Assembly (NCBI RefSeq): GCF_963675165.1
Contig: NC_087381.1
Span: forward strand, 7,472,419 to 7,536,418
Direction: 5' to 3'
Length of the DNA: 64,000 nt
DNA from: Halichondria panicea
Lineage: Eukaryota > Porifera > Demospongiae > Suberitida > Halichondriidae
Under the pieces are notes generated by a model, which saw only the letters and a list, made by a program, of their open reading frames with translations, ran no database searches and was not told the DNA's origin. Within the stretch, counting starts at the first letter, position 1; each line of letters starts with the position of its first letter. Shown here one piece after another: positions 1 through 11,115 of this stretch. A program made the position numbers and the translations under genes.

Positions 1-170
1 GGGGACAAAATATTTGTAGTTTAGCAATATTTAGACATTTCATGGGATAATATTTTCGTGGTTGCTGCTTGCACTGCAGGTAAAGGTAGTCAAGGTCGCT
101 TCATTCCTGGGTAAATATTTGTGGTCAGAGCTTCAACCACGAAAACTATGAATACTTTATCCCCCGAAAA

Positions 171-920
171 TTACCGCTACAGTGCATCCAGTCTAGAGAG
201 TAGAATACAAAAATTGGTGAGTAGTTGTACTTAGATGTATCTCAAGATTGGAACATTTCTAAGAAATTGTGCTGATACCATTGTATAGGTAAAAGAATAA
301 GCTACAACATGATTCAAAAATATTTCCCCAAAAGTTGTTGTAGTGGGAAATAATTTTAGGAGATAATGGGGGTGATCGTAAAAAAATGTACGTAACATCA
401 ATTATCTCTGGAACTAAAGTATTTTTGGAAACATTTTTCTTATCAAAAGTTAGACAATTTATTTAAGCTTACTCCATGTAATTTTTAGACCTTAGCCGTG
501 AGATTTTCTTCAAATCTCTCCCTAACCGAAACGGCACTAAAAACTAGCAATTTTGAGCACTGCGGAGGATGTGTAGATATTTAAGTAACATCGAATCTTT
601 CATAAGATAGCCAAACTATCTATAGATGTTGTGACAAAGTTCCAAACCTTAGCCAGAAACCGTTGGCCTTTTCTCTCCCTAACCGATTACCCACTATAAC
701 AATTGGGTACTGTTTTATTAATCACCACAAACCCACCACCTTATGTTGTCATGGAAACAATTTTGGACATGTTGTAGCTTATTCATTAGCCTACACAATG
801 GTATCAGCAGATTTTCTTAAAAATGTTCCAATCATAAGATATTTACATTTAAGTACCACTACTCACACATTTTTGGTATTCTACTCTTTAGACTGGATGC
901 ACTGTAGCTATACGGTAAGG
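171..920. repeat. Long imperfect fold-back (inverted repeat) element
   Basis: The left arm starting near 171 (ctacagtgcatccagtct) reappears inverted at about 885-912. Further matching blocks lie at 224-290 versus 785-875, for example ctgataccattgtatagg against its inverted copy near 793. The arms are roughly 300 bp and meet near 545. This is the architecture of a non-autonomous fold-back transposon; no target duplication was resolved. The rest of 1-2200 shows no coding pattern that I recognise. Confidence 0.6.
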
Positions 921-2203
921 GTGTCTTTATCAGTAAGATCGAAGTTGAAACTGCATATGATTTTTATTCCAAGATGCAGCTCTAGTTTTGCAAAGCCAAA
1001 ATTCCTGTAGCCTCACCCACTGCTGACTAGGCAATAATAAAATTGCACAATATGCAGTTCTGAGTGCAATAATGGCCTTAGCTACAGAATGATGTCACTC
1101 CTGAGTCTCGCATAGGTTGCGCATGTGCAGCGAGGTATACGTGTGTGTGAGAAAGTAAGAATTTGAATTTCTAAAGCGGATTATATGGACAGCCAGCTCT
1201 AAATGAGACAAATTGTACTCTTTTTGTGAAGAAACAAGACAAACCAACTCTGCTGAGGTGAATGAGCTGCAACGGTTGAAGTATAAGACCAGGAATCTCA
1301 ATACTGCAAGAACAACAAGCACCGGGTGAACCGATGGAGAATAGCCAGAAGTTTTCCACTTCCACTCGAGAAAATTGAAAAATAAAATCTAGATGGAGTG
1401 TTGCAGCTATTTTTTAGCACTGTTAAGAAAGAGAATGGAGAGAGCTATGAACCATGCAACTTGAACAATTTGCATGCAGTTGTTCTAAAATTATCCAAAA
1501 AGTTGAGATTCTTTCCAAGCAACGTAGCTTTTATAGCCATCATGCAAGAGTGCTGCAGTTATACTGAGATAGCTAGCTTGTTCTATTTCGGACATTTCAT
1601 GTTCTATAAAAATCTGTTTCAATTATATACGCGAAAAATATTCCATTTTTTGCTGTCCGATAAATTAATTATACCGTATAATTATAACCATAAAATTATA
1701 ATAAGCTACTAAGGGCCTGAGGGTCTCATAATCCCATACTATAATAGTGACTGTTGGACGAGGCCTGATTTAGAATAGCGCTATAATTAACAAGCTATAG
1801 GCTATACAAAAAAGACTCTGCAACCAACAGGTCTCAAGCAACGTTAAAGCTTTGCTCTGGATACATAAAAAAAAACTCACATTGAAGGCCGCCTTTGTCT
1901 CTTGAGAATCATGCGTAGCAAAAACTGCTAATAGAAAGTTACTATTCTACTTAGTTAGCTCTGCACTGGAGCACTAGCTATTGGTAGCTTGCAAGAGTGA
2001 GATAAAAGCTACAAAGCTGCACTGCAGAACGCAAAGACTTTTAAATTAATGATGCATTGCATCTGACTTCAACATAAATTGCCATAGGCAAATGCATATA
2101 ATGGACCTCTGTAGAATACCTCTGCTGAGGTCTCTAAGTGAAATAAGGGACCTCTCAGTGACCAATCAGATTGCACCATTTGTGACAGAAGGGACTGTAT
2201 GTA

Positions 2204-3561
2204 TTACACTGCTGCTACCTTGACCAACGTGATAGAAAACATTAATAACTCACGAATGCATCTGCCTCCCATTCCAGTCCAATCGATATTATTCACATCA
2301 ATTCCCATAAACAGTATGTTAGTGCATGTCCTAGTAACATCACCCCCAACATATATAAAACCCACGTTGCACATGTAGGTGGCAACAGTCCCTATAATTC
2401 TGTCAGTCTCATTTTCTGAATTATTATATGTGATAACTCCATTTTCCAAAGGAAGTAGATCCTGACAGACCCCTGTATACGTATGTGTAATGTGGATAAA
2501 ATATAAAGGAATTGCGTGTTCATATAAAACTATGAGGTACTGATGTATACACACTTTATTACACGTGTATTTGCTATACATTATATTACCATGCACTTAC
2601 CAATGCATTCTGGTATTGGAAGATCCCAATCTGGACCATCTTCAGGATTCGTTGCACTAATACATGTCCTAACCAGGCCATTTTCTGTCGGAATGTGATT
2701 TGGAAGGCACATATGTGTTGCTATAGCGCCCAAAATCCTATTGGTGGGTAGATATTCAATACTTGATAATAGGCCCCTTTCCGCTAGACCTCCAGTTTCA
2801 ATTTCTGGACACTGTGCTAAAAATTTGAAGAGAATAAAAAGTTAAAATGATATAATTATGGTCAAAAGTTAAATTCTGTTAAGTATGTGCAGTATATCAA
2901 TGTACATAATTATATACTTGTAGCCTCAGTATAATCAATCACTTACGCCGACAATCTCGTACTCCGACATCCCATGACACATTGACCAAGTTATCACCCT
3001 GTACTTGTCCCTGGCAATTATCTGTCTGTTCTCCAAATAAACCAAACCCAGGTTCACATTCATAGTTAGCAACGGTCCCTGAAGTATATCCACCACTCAT
3101 TAGATCCCTAGTGTAAGTTATAATAGAGTTGTCCGTTATTCCTTCCAAAAAATTCGCATCGCACAATAAAACTGCAAAGTATATGAATAAAAATATAGTC
3201 AATTTATGAATCATATCTTGATAAAAGTAACGTACGATTACACGATGGCGCCGTTCCTGACCAAGAGAACCCAGTTCCATTAAAAACACACGTTCTTTGA
3301 AGGTCTCCCATGGTACTTAGGCTACGACTAGCATCGCAAACAGTATACGTTGCTACAGTGTTCAAACCTCGATCTGGATTGTTGTACTTTATTGGCGCAT
3401 TGTCTACTGAACTTAAAAGGGGGCACACTGCAGGGAAAAAGAAAAAACCATTAGAAAAAACCAGGCTCCTTGTTATATAGTAACTTACGTTGACATTGGC
3501 AATAAGCTGCATAGAGCAACAGGAGAAACCCAGTCAATTGGAGTTGCAGTAATTTGGCCAT
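2204..3561 (-). CDS. Gene A: secreted protein with 4 CCP/sushi domains
   Basis: Five exons on the minus strand: 3489-3561, 3236-3427, 2947-3171, 2601-2816 and 2254-2472. All join in phase 1 with GT/AG borders and each internal exon is a multiple of three. Exon 1 is a signal peptide (MAKLLQLQ then a Leu-rich core ending AYCQCQ). Each later exon is one four-cysteine CCP module; exon 2 keeps the canonical Trp (FSWSGTAPSC). The product should be secreted, because no membrane segment or GPI signal is visible. CCP modules usually mediate protein-protein contacts outside the cell. The 3' end is uncertain: exon 5 may read through to a TAA at 2204 (about 324 residues) or splice at gtgagt (2253-2248) to an exon I cannot find. 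It is paralogous to gene B through exon 1 and through B's terminal exons. Confidence 0.75.
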
Positions 3562-3640
3562 GCCTTCCGCAGGACAATGCAAAAACAATTTTGTTGAGAG
3601 AGCCTCAACAAAAAACGATCTTAGTCCATTAGTGCTGCAA

Positions 3641-3648
3641 CTTTTATA
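3641..3648 (-). promoter_or_regulatory. TATA-like box upstream of gene A
   Basis: TATAAAAG on the minus strand lies about 80 bp upstream of the gene A start codon, a plausible core promoter position. A matching TATAAAAC sits about 110 bp upstream of gene B inside a conserved upstream block. Conservation between the duplicated promoters supports it; no transcription start can be seen directly. Confidence 0.4.
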
Positions 3649-5724
3649 GCAGGCAGTGACAGGAAACTCTATATAACCACAACTTATACAATGAGATGCT
3701 CTCAAGTGCAGAAGTATAATTTGTATTGTGTGCAGTTGAAGGCCCAAGACAGGAAGCAAATTATTGCACAGGATGCAACAGCTAGTGTAGGAGAGCTGTA
3801 TAACATGCATAATGCACCATGCATTTAATAATTTTGTCTATATTATTATGATTTATATACATCACAAAAATAACACACTAAAATTAAATCCTCTCTTCCG
3901 CTAATTAAGTAAACTGTTGTCCTATTATAATTTATTATACCCACTCATTGCATGCATGTGTAGTGTCCCCTTTTACTCACGGCAGTAAATTGTACAAAAT
4001 TGATGTTGACTCTACCATGATGCAAGTAATGTAAGTTTCACGGCAACACTCAACCAAAATTCTAGAATAACTAACCCATCTCCATTCCCATACACCCCTC
4101 AACTAGAGCTGGCAGCTGTTGCTTTATTTAATGACAACCCTCATGCAGTTGTTACAAGTCCTCACTATCTCCCAAACATGCAGTGGGTGCATATATAGTT
4201 TCTATCATGCCCACGATTGGCATGCAACCTTGTCCTTAATTTCTAGTGATGCACTTAGCACTGCTTTACTCAACATCACACATGCACACAGTGCTGTGTA
4301 TATAAATTTTAACTTGACCCTATATTATTATAATGACACTTACATATCTTAGCAGGTTTCACAATAGCTAAAACCTGAAAACACTCAAATAATCAATCCA
4401 CCTCCATAAACAATACCCATCCACCCCCAACGTACCACAGCTAAGTGCTGTTGCTTTTAACAACTCTTTGATACCAACCTCAGTTGATACAAGTCTCTAT
4501 ACTGTCACTTAGAAGACACCAGTATAACTCTCCCAACTGATCATACACTTGGGTGGATTCTTACTATCACGCCCACAATTGGGAACCTCAAAACAGAAGC
4601 TTATCAATTGTTAATTAAGTGGTAAGCCAGGGCAGCTGTCTAGCTTCCACATTATTGTTAGCTATACTGGGAACACAGTAAGAGCACATACTTTTGGGAA
4701 CAATAATCTGATCAGTGTGGAAGCAATGTGGTTACTCTCATCTTCCACCTGTGTAACACAACAGGTTTAACAACAAAGAACAGATGTACTGAGGTTAGCT
4801 TATAATGGGTGTAGTGGGACAATGAAACCTCTGTAAACCACATTACAAGGCAACTTGATATAGTGGACTGCTAATGGGCACTCAGACACTCTGTCTAGTA
4901 AGGTATATACTCTACAGTTGGTCGTAATATAGTAAGAAGGTTCAGTATATACTCAGGGGTATTAAGGACTGTCCAAATTAAAATGACATGGAATTTTTTT
5001 ATAATGATATTCATACGCGCGACGTCATCGCTTTGGAATGTTTATCACGTGCGTGGGTGGCAAACGTCTGCAATTACTAGTGAGGGCGGAGCTTGGGTCA
5101 CATGACACTGTACTTAATTTATTAAAGTTGACCGTAGCTAGTTGATCGAGTAAAACCCTGAAAGCATTTGTTGTAGGCTACCTAGTAGCTATTAAAGGCC
5201 TTAACTAAGACTATTAGATAGTAGAGAACTTGTTTCCTGCTGCGCAAGACAGAGTGCAGCCAAGCAAGAAAGTTAGGAGGAGAAATCAGGGACAATTCAG
5301 GTAAATATTAGCTTGTTGTTTGTATAGACCATGATTACCTATGAATCTGCTTTTGCGCAGCTGGATTTCATCAGTATATAATGTGTACATCAGGATTCCT
5401 GGAAAAGATAGGATCTAACTAACCTGGAACAAATGCTTTATTTATAATTAGTTTTACAATGAAATTTCATGTTAATTGGTCACATGATAATCACATGATC
5501 TTTATTTTTCATTAAGGAAACTTAAATTTTTATGAGAAAACAAAATGTCAAATTTATATGTTTAATATTGCACACTTTTCAACGTATGTGACGTTGGTCT
5601 TTTCTTGATTCTGGACGTGCCTTAATGCACCTGAGTATACCTTGACATTTCTTTATTCTTGAGCAGTTGATCATTCTGTTCAATCAGCTGAAATCTCAAT
5701 GCTGGCATGTTGATATAACTGAAG
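3649..5724. other. Intergenic bidirectional region, older copy of the B/C promoter cassette
   Basis: No gene is visible. The left third matches the region upstream of gene B (shared stretches include ctatataaccac, gtgtgcagttgaaggcc and acaggaagca). It contains a diverged direct repeat (about 4078-4225 and 4398-4582, both with caccca/catctcc and cacgcccacaattgg-type blocks). It also contains a repeat copy at 4773-4900 (acaaagaacagatgtact...atagtggactgctaatggg) that recurs at 5974-6150 and resembles pogo-type element ends. Confidence 0.5.
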
Positions 5725-5940
5725 TGTCTCTTCCATGCTTCTGCATGTGGACTGCAGCACTGGCTGCTTTGTTTGCAAGAGGATTATGTCTACACACACT
5801 AAACCCATGCATGGATCTAGTATGGTTGGTCCACTATATGCATTGCAGGAGAGTACAATATATGAATAATTATGTAGGCAAGCATTGCAACGGGTTGATC
5901 TATATATCTGCACATGCATGTATATGCTGCAAACCACTCC
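5725..5940 (+). pseudogene. Broken duplicate of gene C exon 1 and start of intron 1
   Basis: The sequence ttccatgcttctgcatgtgg followed by actgcagcactggctgctttgtttgcaa matches gene C's signal-peptide exon (36850-36907). Homology runs on into its intron (ctagtatggttggtc, gcattgcaggagag, cattgcaacgg, gctgcaaacca). Relative to C, the ATG is lost, a CA dinucleotide is inserted in the coding part (frameshift), and the splice donor gtgagagg is replaced by gattatg. No Calx-beta exon follows. It lies about 2.17 kb from gene A's start, almost the spacing of B and C (2.2 kb), so it is a relic of a duplicated head-to-head pair. Confidence 0.8.
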
Positions 5941-6168
5941 CATGCATGCTTCCACCATGCACCCACACTAAACAGACAACAAAGAACAGATGTACTGGGG
6001 TTAGCTTAATGGATGAATATAATTATAGTGAACCAGTGAAACCTATATATGTAAACCACATTAGAAGGCAGACAAGGCAGCCTGATATTATAGTGGACTG
6101 CTAATGGGCAGCTGTTTACTCAGACACTGGCTCTATTAATTTTATTAGTGGTTGCCTCATACCCTATA

Positions 6169-6597
6169 CAGTAGACTCTCGTTAATCCGGTCACCCTTGG
6201 GACCATGCAGCTTGGCCGGAATAGCGAGGTGGCTGCAGCTCAGGAAATAGCCGCGGCTTAAAAACGACCTTACCTCGAATCTAATGACTACTTTTGCGGT
6301 TCTTGTCTCGAGGATAATGTAGGATAATGAATCATTCTGTTCTCTATTTAAGTGTAATTCAATTTTATTTGCTAAACCACACCCAAAACGTCATATCCGA
6401 CCGTAATATACGTATAAAATTACATTGAAAACCTTGTTTGGGACAGACAGCACTGGCCGGTAAACGGAATAGTGAGTGGCCGTACTTCAGGGTGAGTTTT
6501 GTGTAGTAAACACATAGCTAGCATTCCGTGCCAAGCCAAATGGCCGGTATATCGACGTGGCCGTACTTCAGAGAGCCGGAATAGCGAGAGTCTACTG
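6169..6597. mobile_element. Pogo/Tigger-like MITE, TA target duplication
   Basis: The left end cagtagactctcgttaatcc is matched by an inverted right end (ccggaatagcgagagtctactg), both flanked by TA. Internal subterminal copies of the ccggaatagcgaggtgg and ccgtacttca motifs occur. TIRs beginning CAGTAGA with a TA duplication are typical of Tc1/mariner-pogo elements. At 429 bp there is no transposase, so it is non-autonomous. A truncated relative lies at 22057-22235. Confidence 0.75.
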
Positions 6598-6620
6598 TAC
6601 ATATAATTATTATGGAACCC

Positions 6621-6703
6621 TAGCCTTGATCCCAGACCAAGTTTTTGCTTTTGTTCGCCTAACCTTTATAAAATCAAATACTCGTGGTCTGAGATCGAGG
6701 CTA
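6621..6703. mobile_element. Mini element of the TAGCCTCGA TIR family
   Basis: The ends tagccttgatcccagacc and ggtctgagatcgaggcta are inverted copies. The flanks are atggaaccc on the left and atggaacca on the right, a 9-bp target duplication with one mismatch. It belongs to the same family as the RecQ-carrying elements at 17823 and 30655. Confidence 0.75.
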
Positions 6704-7421
6704 ATGGAACCATGCACCCTACGTATAGCTATATAACTCAAATCAATATGCAAACCTTGCAATTGGTTGTTTAGATATCTGTCAGGCTGCAGGTATACTT
6801 TTACGATTGCCTGATTGCAAAGGTTTAGCAAAGTGTCAAGTTTCTGCTAATTTGGCTCATTTCACAAAAGTTTTTCACTCGAAAAACATTACAGTACATT
6901 AATAATTATGCACTCCATAAGATTACGATATGAATGGTACCACTGCACATGCCCAGCCCAAAACAGGCCATGAATGTTTAGCATAAGGACTATACCGCCT
7001 GCATAATATCATAATTATACTGTGTACACACACACACACACACACACAAAATAGTTTACCTGCATGCACTAGCTTGTTTGATCCGAGTGACTATCTCCTG
7101 GTACACTGATACAGCTACTCCATTCCTGTAACAATAAAAGGTGCATAGGGATAACAGCTGGCAAATGAAGTATACTATAATTATTAGTAGTTATATGGTA
7201 CTAGCTAGCTGTGTACAAGCACATAATTATATCACAGAAGACATGCAAGTTTTACTACCTAGTCTCGCTGGCCATACTTACAAAACATTGAGTTTGGTTA
7301 ACAATGTTTACCAATAGAGGTATATAGCCTCGGATTCATTATTTGTTAGTAAAACTCTTTGTAATTTATCAATTAACCTTTTGTACTCTAGTCACGTAGT
7401 ACTCTAGTCACGTACAGACCC

Positions 7422-7959
7422 GATGTCTAGAGCGGAAGTGCCTGTCACGTGAACCATTACGTAACAAGATTGAATTCTGGCTCATTCCTAACCAATTTTT
7501 CTCCAATAGAGCCTATTTAACTTTGTTAAACTGGGAAAAATTCAACCTATATAGGAGAAGGCTTTGAATGCCTTTGCACAGCTAGCTAGCTGAAGCTATC
7601 ATGAGTATTTCAATCGTTTTGTGAGTTACTATTAGTCACACAGCCTGTGTCGCAGAACAGCTGGAGCTAAGGCTTAGCTCCAAGCCTAAGAGAGATTTAA
7701 CTGTCTATGACTAGACTCTCAACAGCTTGCAGCAACACAAAATGAGCGGGCAGGCTGGGGCAAGCCACTTTATATAATACTGGGAAGCTACACTCCTATT
7801 TCATACTTCTCTGAATAACTAGTAACAAGTAATTTAGTGATACATCTTGAGAACTCAATGTAAAAAACTTGCCTTACTCAGCAATGTTGGGCTCACGTGA
7901 TGTTGTGTGGCTTTAATGTACAAGAATATCACGTGCCGGTAACTTCCGCTTTAGACATC
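7422..7959. mobile_element. Fold-back element 1 of three in tandem (GAGCGGAAGT ends)
   Basis: It starts gatgtctagagcggaagt and ends with the inverted copy acttccgctttagacatc. A CACGTG hexamer lies just inside each end. The inner left arm (accaatttttctccaatag) recurs in the neighbouring elements. No ORF of note. The target duplication is unclear because the copies are concatenated. Confidence 0.65.
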
Positions 7960-8017
7960 GAGTTGCAAGAACTCTGCAAAGGTCTGTACAGGGATTTGAG
8001 GTGTTCTTGCAACTGTA

Positions 8018-8540
8018 ATGTCGAGAGCGGAAGTACCTGTCACGTGAACCTTGGTAAAGAGATTCATTCCAAACCAATTTTTCTCCAATAGAGCCTATTC
8101 ATTTTTGTTAAACTGGGAAAACATCGACTTACATCAGAAAGCTAAGAGCCTTTGGAAAGGCTTTGCACCACAGCAGGTTGTCAGCTGAGCTATCCTTGAG
8201 ATTCTATTAGTTTTGTGAGCTACTACTTGCCCCAGCCTGCGCCTGCCCGTAAGCTGTTGAAAGTGTATCACTGGTCTCAGTAAAATCTCTCTTAGGCTAG
8301 CTCCAGCTGGATACACAGTTTGTGTGACAGACTAATAGTAGTAGCTCACGATTGGGCTCAAGGATAGCTTTAGCTGTGGTGCAAAGGCTTGCAGATAATT
8401 ATATGCAGAGCAAAGCCTCCTGTATAGGTGGATTTTCCCCTAAAATAAACAGGCCTAAAGGCTTTATTGGAGAAAAATTGGTTTGAAATGAGCCATAATT
8501 ACGTAACTGTTCACGTGACATGTACTTCCGCTCTCGACAT
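8018..8540. mobile_element. Fold-back element 2 of three in tandem
   Basis: The ends are atgtcgagagcggaagta and tacttccgctctcgacat. The arms are long: the left ccaatttttctccaatagag returns inverted near 8465-8490 (tattggagaaaaattgg), so this copy is an almost complete palindrome. It is separated from element 1 by a roughly 55-bp spacer that is itself palindromic (ttgcaagaact...gttcttgcaa). Confidence 0.65.
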
Positions 8541-8600
8541 TACAGTTGCAAGAACTCCTCAAATCCCTGTACAGCGGTTTTCAGAGTTCTTGCATCTCCA

Positions 8601-9104
8601 ATGTCTAGAGCGGAAGTCACTGGTCACGTGATATTCCCAAACATTTAAGGTTGGACAACATCACGGGAGCACAAATATTGCTGAGTCAGGCAAGTTTTTT
8701 TACATGAGTTTTCAATATAAATTTTACAGACAAAGTTATTCGTTACTAGTTATTCAGAGAAGTCTGAAATAAGCGTGTAGCTTCTCAGTATTATATAAGG
8801 AACTGGTTGAAGTGACTGCCCCGGCCTGCCTACTCATTTTGTGTTGCTGCAAGCTGATGAGTCATATAGACAGTAGACTCTCTCTTAGCTCCAGACATCC
8901 AGTCCTGTGTTACTAATAGTAGCTCACAAAACTATTGGAAGTGCTTACAATCTCAAGGATAGCTTCAGCGGTGATGCCAAAGACTATTTCTAAGGTTGAT
9001 TTTCTCCCAAATCATGTATTGGAAAAAAATCGGTTTAGAATGAGGCTAGAACTTCAATCTTGTTACGTAACGGTTCACGTGACAGGTACTTCCGCTCTAG
9101 ACAT
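8601..9104. mobile_element. Fold-back element 3 of three in tandem
   Basis: It starts atgtctagagcggaagtcac and ends gtacttccgctctagacat. CACGTG is present at both ends, and the internal block atcctt/tagcttcagc is shared inverted with element 1. The spacer from element 2 again holds gcaagaactc and gttcttgca arms. Confidence 0.65.
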
Positions 9105-11115
9105 TGCAAATGCAAGAACTCTGAAAACCGCTGTAGTATGAGGATTGGAAACGGGATCACGTGGGCTTATCAGTAATGAACTTGGGGCCTTCCGGATAAT
9201 CCAGGCTGCGCGTAACGCAGCTATAAGCGCTAAATCACGCCCGTCCAGAGATACAAAGACAAGGTTTTCTCCTGTTCTAGGACAAAGGTAAAGCACTAAA
9301 ACTAGTAGCAGTATTTATTAGAGCCTCTCTTACCATGTAGATACTTATTATTTATTGGGACCTTATTTACCAGTCCTATATCAGAAATTGGCGGCATTTT
9401 CAAACTGGAATGACTTTCTGTACCTATATCTTTTTTGTTATACAAGCAATATTAAAGATTGATGATGTTGTTGATAGAGAATTAGGTAAGGAATGAAATG
9501 GTGTTGAGTTGGCCCTGCTAAGTACTAAGAAAAGTTCACAACATGGTGATAAAATGACAAATTGACCTAAATTTATGTCCACTTTTCCGTACCTCTCTTT
9601 GGCATATAATTTGTCGTGAGTATTTCTAAATGCTTTTATATTATAGTGAGTGCTGTATATTGTGCAATAGACACCTTCATTTGACTAAACAAAGCCTTAT
9701 TTTGGCAGTAGCTGTGATGTTTAGTCTACATGTATATTTACAAATTGACGTAAGTACATGTATATACTGGTCATATGTTATTATGTTACTACCGTCTTGT
9801 TTACTTACCCATAGGTGATATATATACTACAGGGTTGGTTGGAGAATGAATACCTGGACGACTGGGATACTCTGGGAAAAAATCTGTTTCTAGCCGTAAG
9901 GAACTTAAGATGCTGTAGTGATGCCACAAGGACTGAAGTTCAGTCAGGTACGTATATATACAATGTGTATTGTAAACCTAAAACTCCCCTCGTCGCTTTG
10001 CAGTTAAATCATTCATTGACATGGTAGGGGACCTGTTCATCCTTCCTGACGCAAGTGCCTTTCTGAGTGAGTGAATCGGCTAGAACCCTCTCGAAGTGTT
10101 TAACTACATTTCTATTTGATGCACATAATTATTTTTTTACGTGTGATCAAACAACCATAATTATAACTATGAATCGAATCAACTATAATACTAAGAGTAT
10201 AAGAGTGTGAATACACAATACGCTAAAGTGATCAAGCTATTAAATTGTATTTCCCTCATTCATAGCTACAACTTTGTTGCTAAAGTCAGTGCAGTTACAT
10301 GATGCTGGCATGCACTACTAAATATTTTGAATCCTTCGTCTTCACAAACAGAGGCTTAGTGGATTCTCTCGATCTCAGTAGAGTGTTTCCCTGTATTAAT
10401 TAATTTAATTAAAAGGGACAATATTAAAATGGACAAGCAAGCTATACAAATGTAGACTGGTATATTTTGGACTTATACCTTCAATGCTCATCACTGCTCT
10501 TTAGCTCTAGCTCTTCTCAAGTCTCATATGCTGTCTGTCTGCTCTGTAATCTGTGCTGCCATCCCATATATATCCCAAGGTGATGTGAAGAAACTATTAT
10601 TAGCTTCCAGTGCAGTGAATTAACTTCCTGCGCAGCCTGGACTGGCCAACAATCGCGGTCCGTTTCCAATCCCTCTTACTACACTATCTATGATTAAACT
10701 AAGAGAGAAATCGCCATCACAACTCTAGGCTCATACAAGGAACACTGATCTTACTGAGATGGCAGCGTCTGGAAGCAAGTAGACTTGCCAGAGCCGGTCG
10801 GTACTGACATAAAAACGCCCACCACTACAAAAGAAGACAAAACCTGACTTTTCAACACTGAAGATAGCTTGAGCAAGAGCAGAACAGAAGTAGAAGCCAT
10901 CACAACAATACTAGTCACTAGTCTAGGCCATAAATGTTGTAAGTAGCTGTGTTATTTTATTAAAACTGCTGTGATTTGTGCAATGACATCATTGTAAAAT
11001 ATAATAAGATATCTCCACTATATACCCATAATTATTTTGGGTAATAGTTCACATGCGCAGTACAGTGTACACCCAGGCCGCTTTTCCCTGCGGCCTGGGT
11101 TCGAGGCAACAATAG
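9105..11115. other. Gene-free interval, nothing recognised
   Basis: Only short, unsupported reading frames are present. I see no domain signature, no RNA gene fold and no clear repeat boundary. A tttccaatccctctta segment near 10669 resembles the end of the dispersed GGATTGGAAAC repeat found at 33707 and 58213. Confidence 0.4.

Noticed and set aside
2939-3289. Minus-strand frame with a Met-Phe-Leu start before a CCP
   Set aside because: The upstream part is intron; the splice acceptor at 3172-3174 gives the true exon border.
5667-6104. 145-codon plus-strand frame
   Set aside because: It runs through the broken gene C exon 1 and intronic sequence in a chance frame; no start context or domain.
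11098-11115. gggttcgaggc motif as a tRNA T-loop
   Set aside because: It belongs to inverted-repeat element ends; no matching acceptor stem or anticodon arm could be built.
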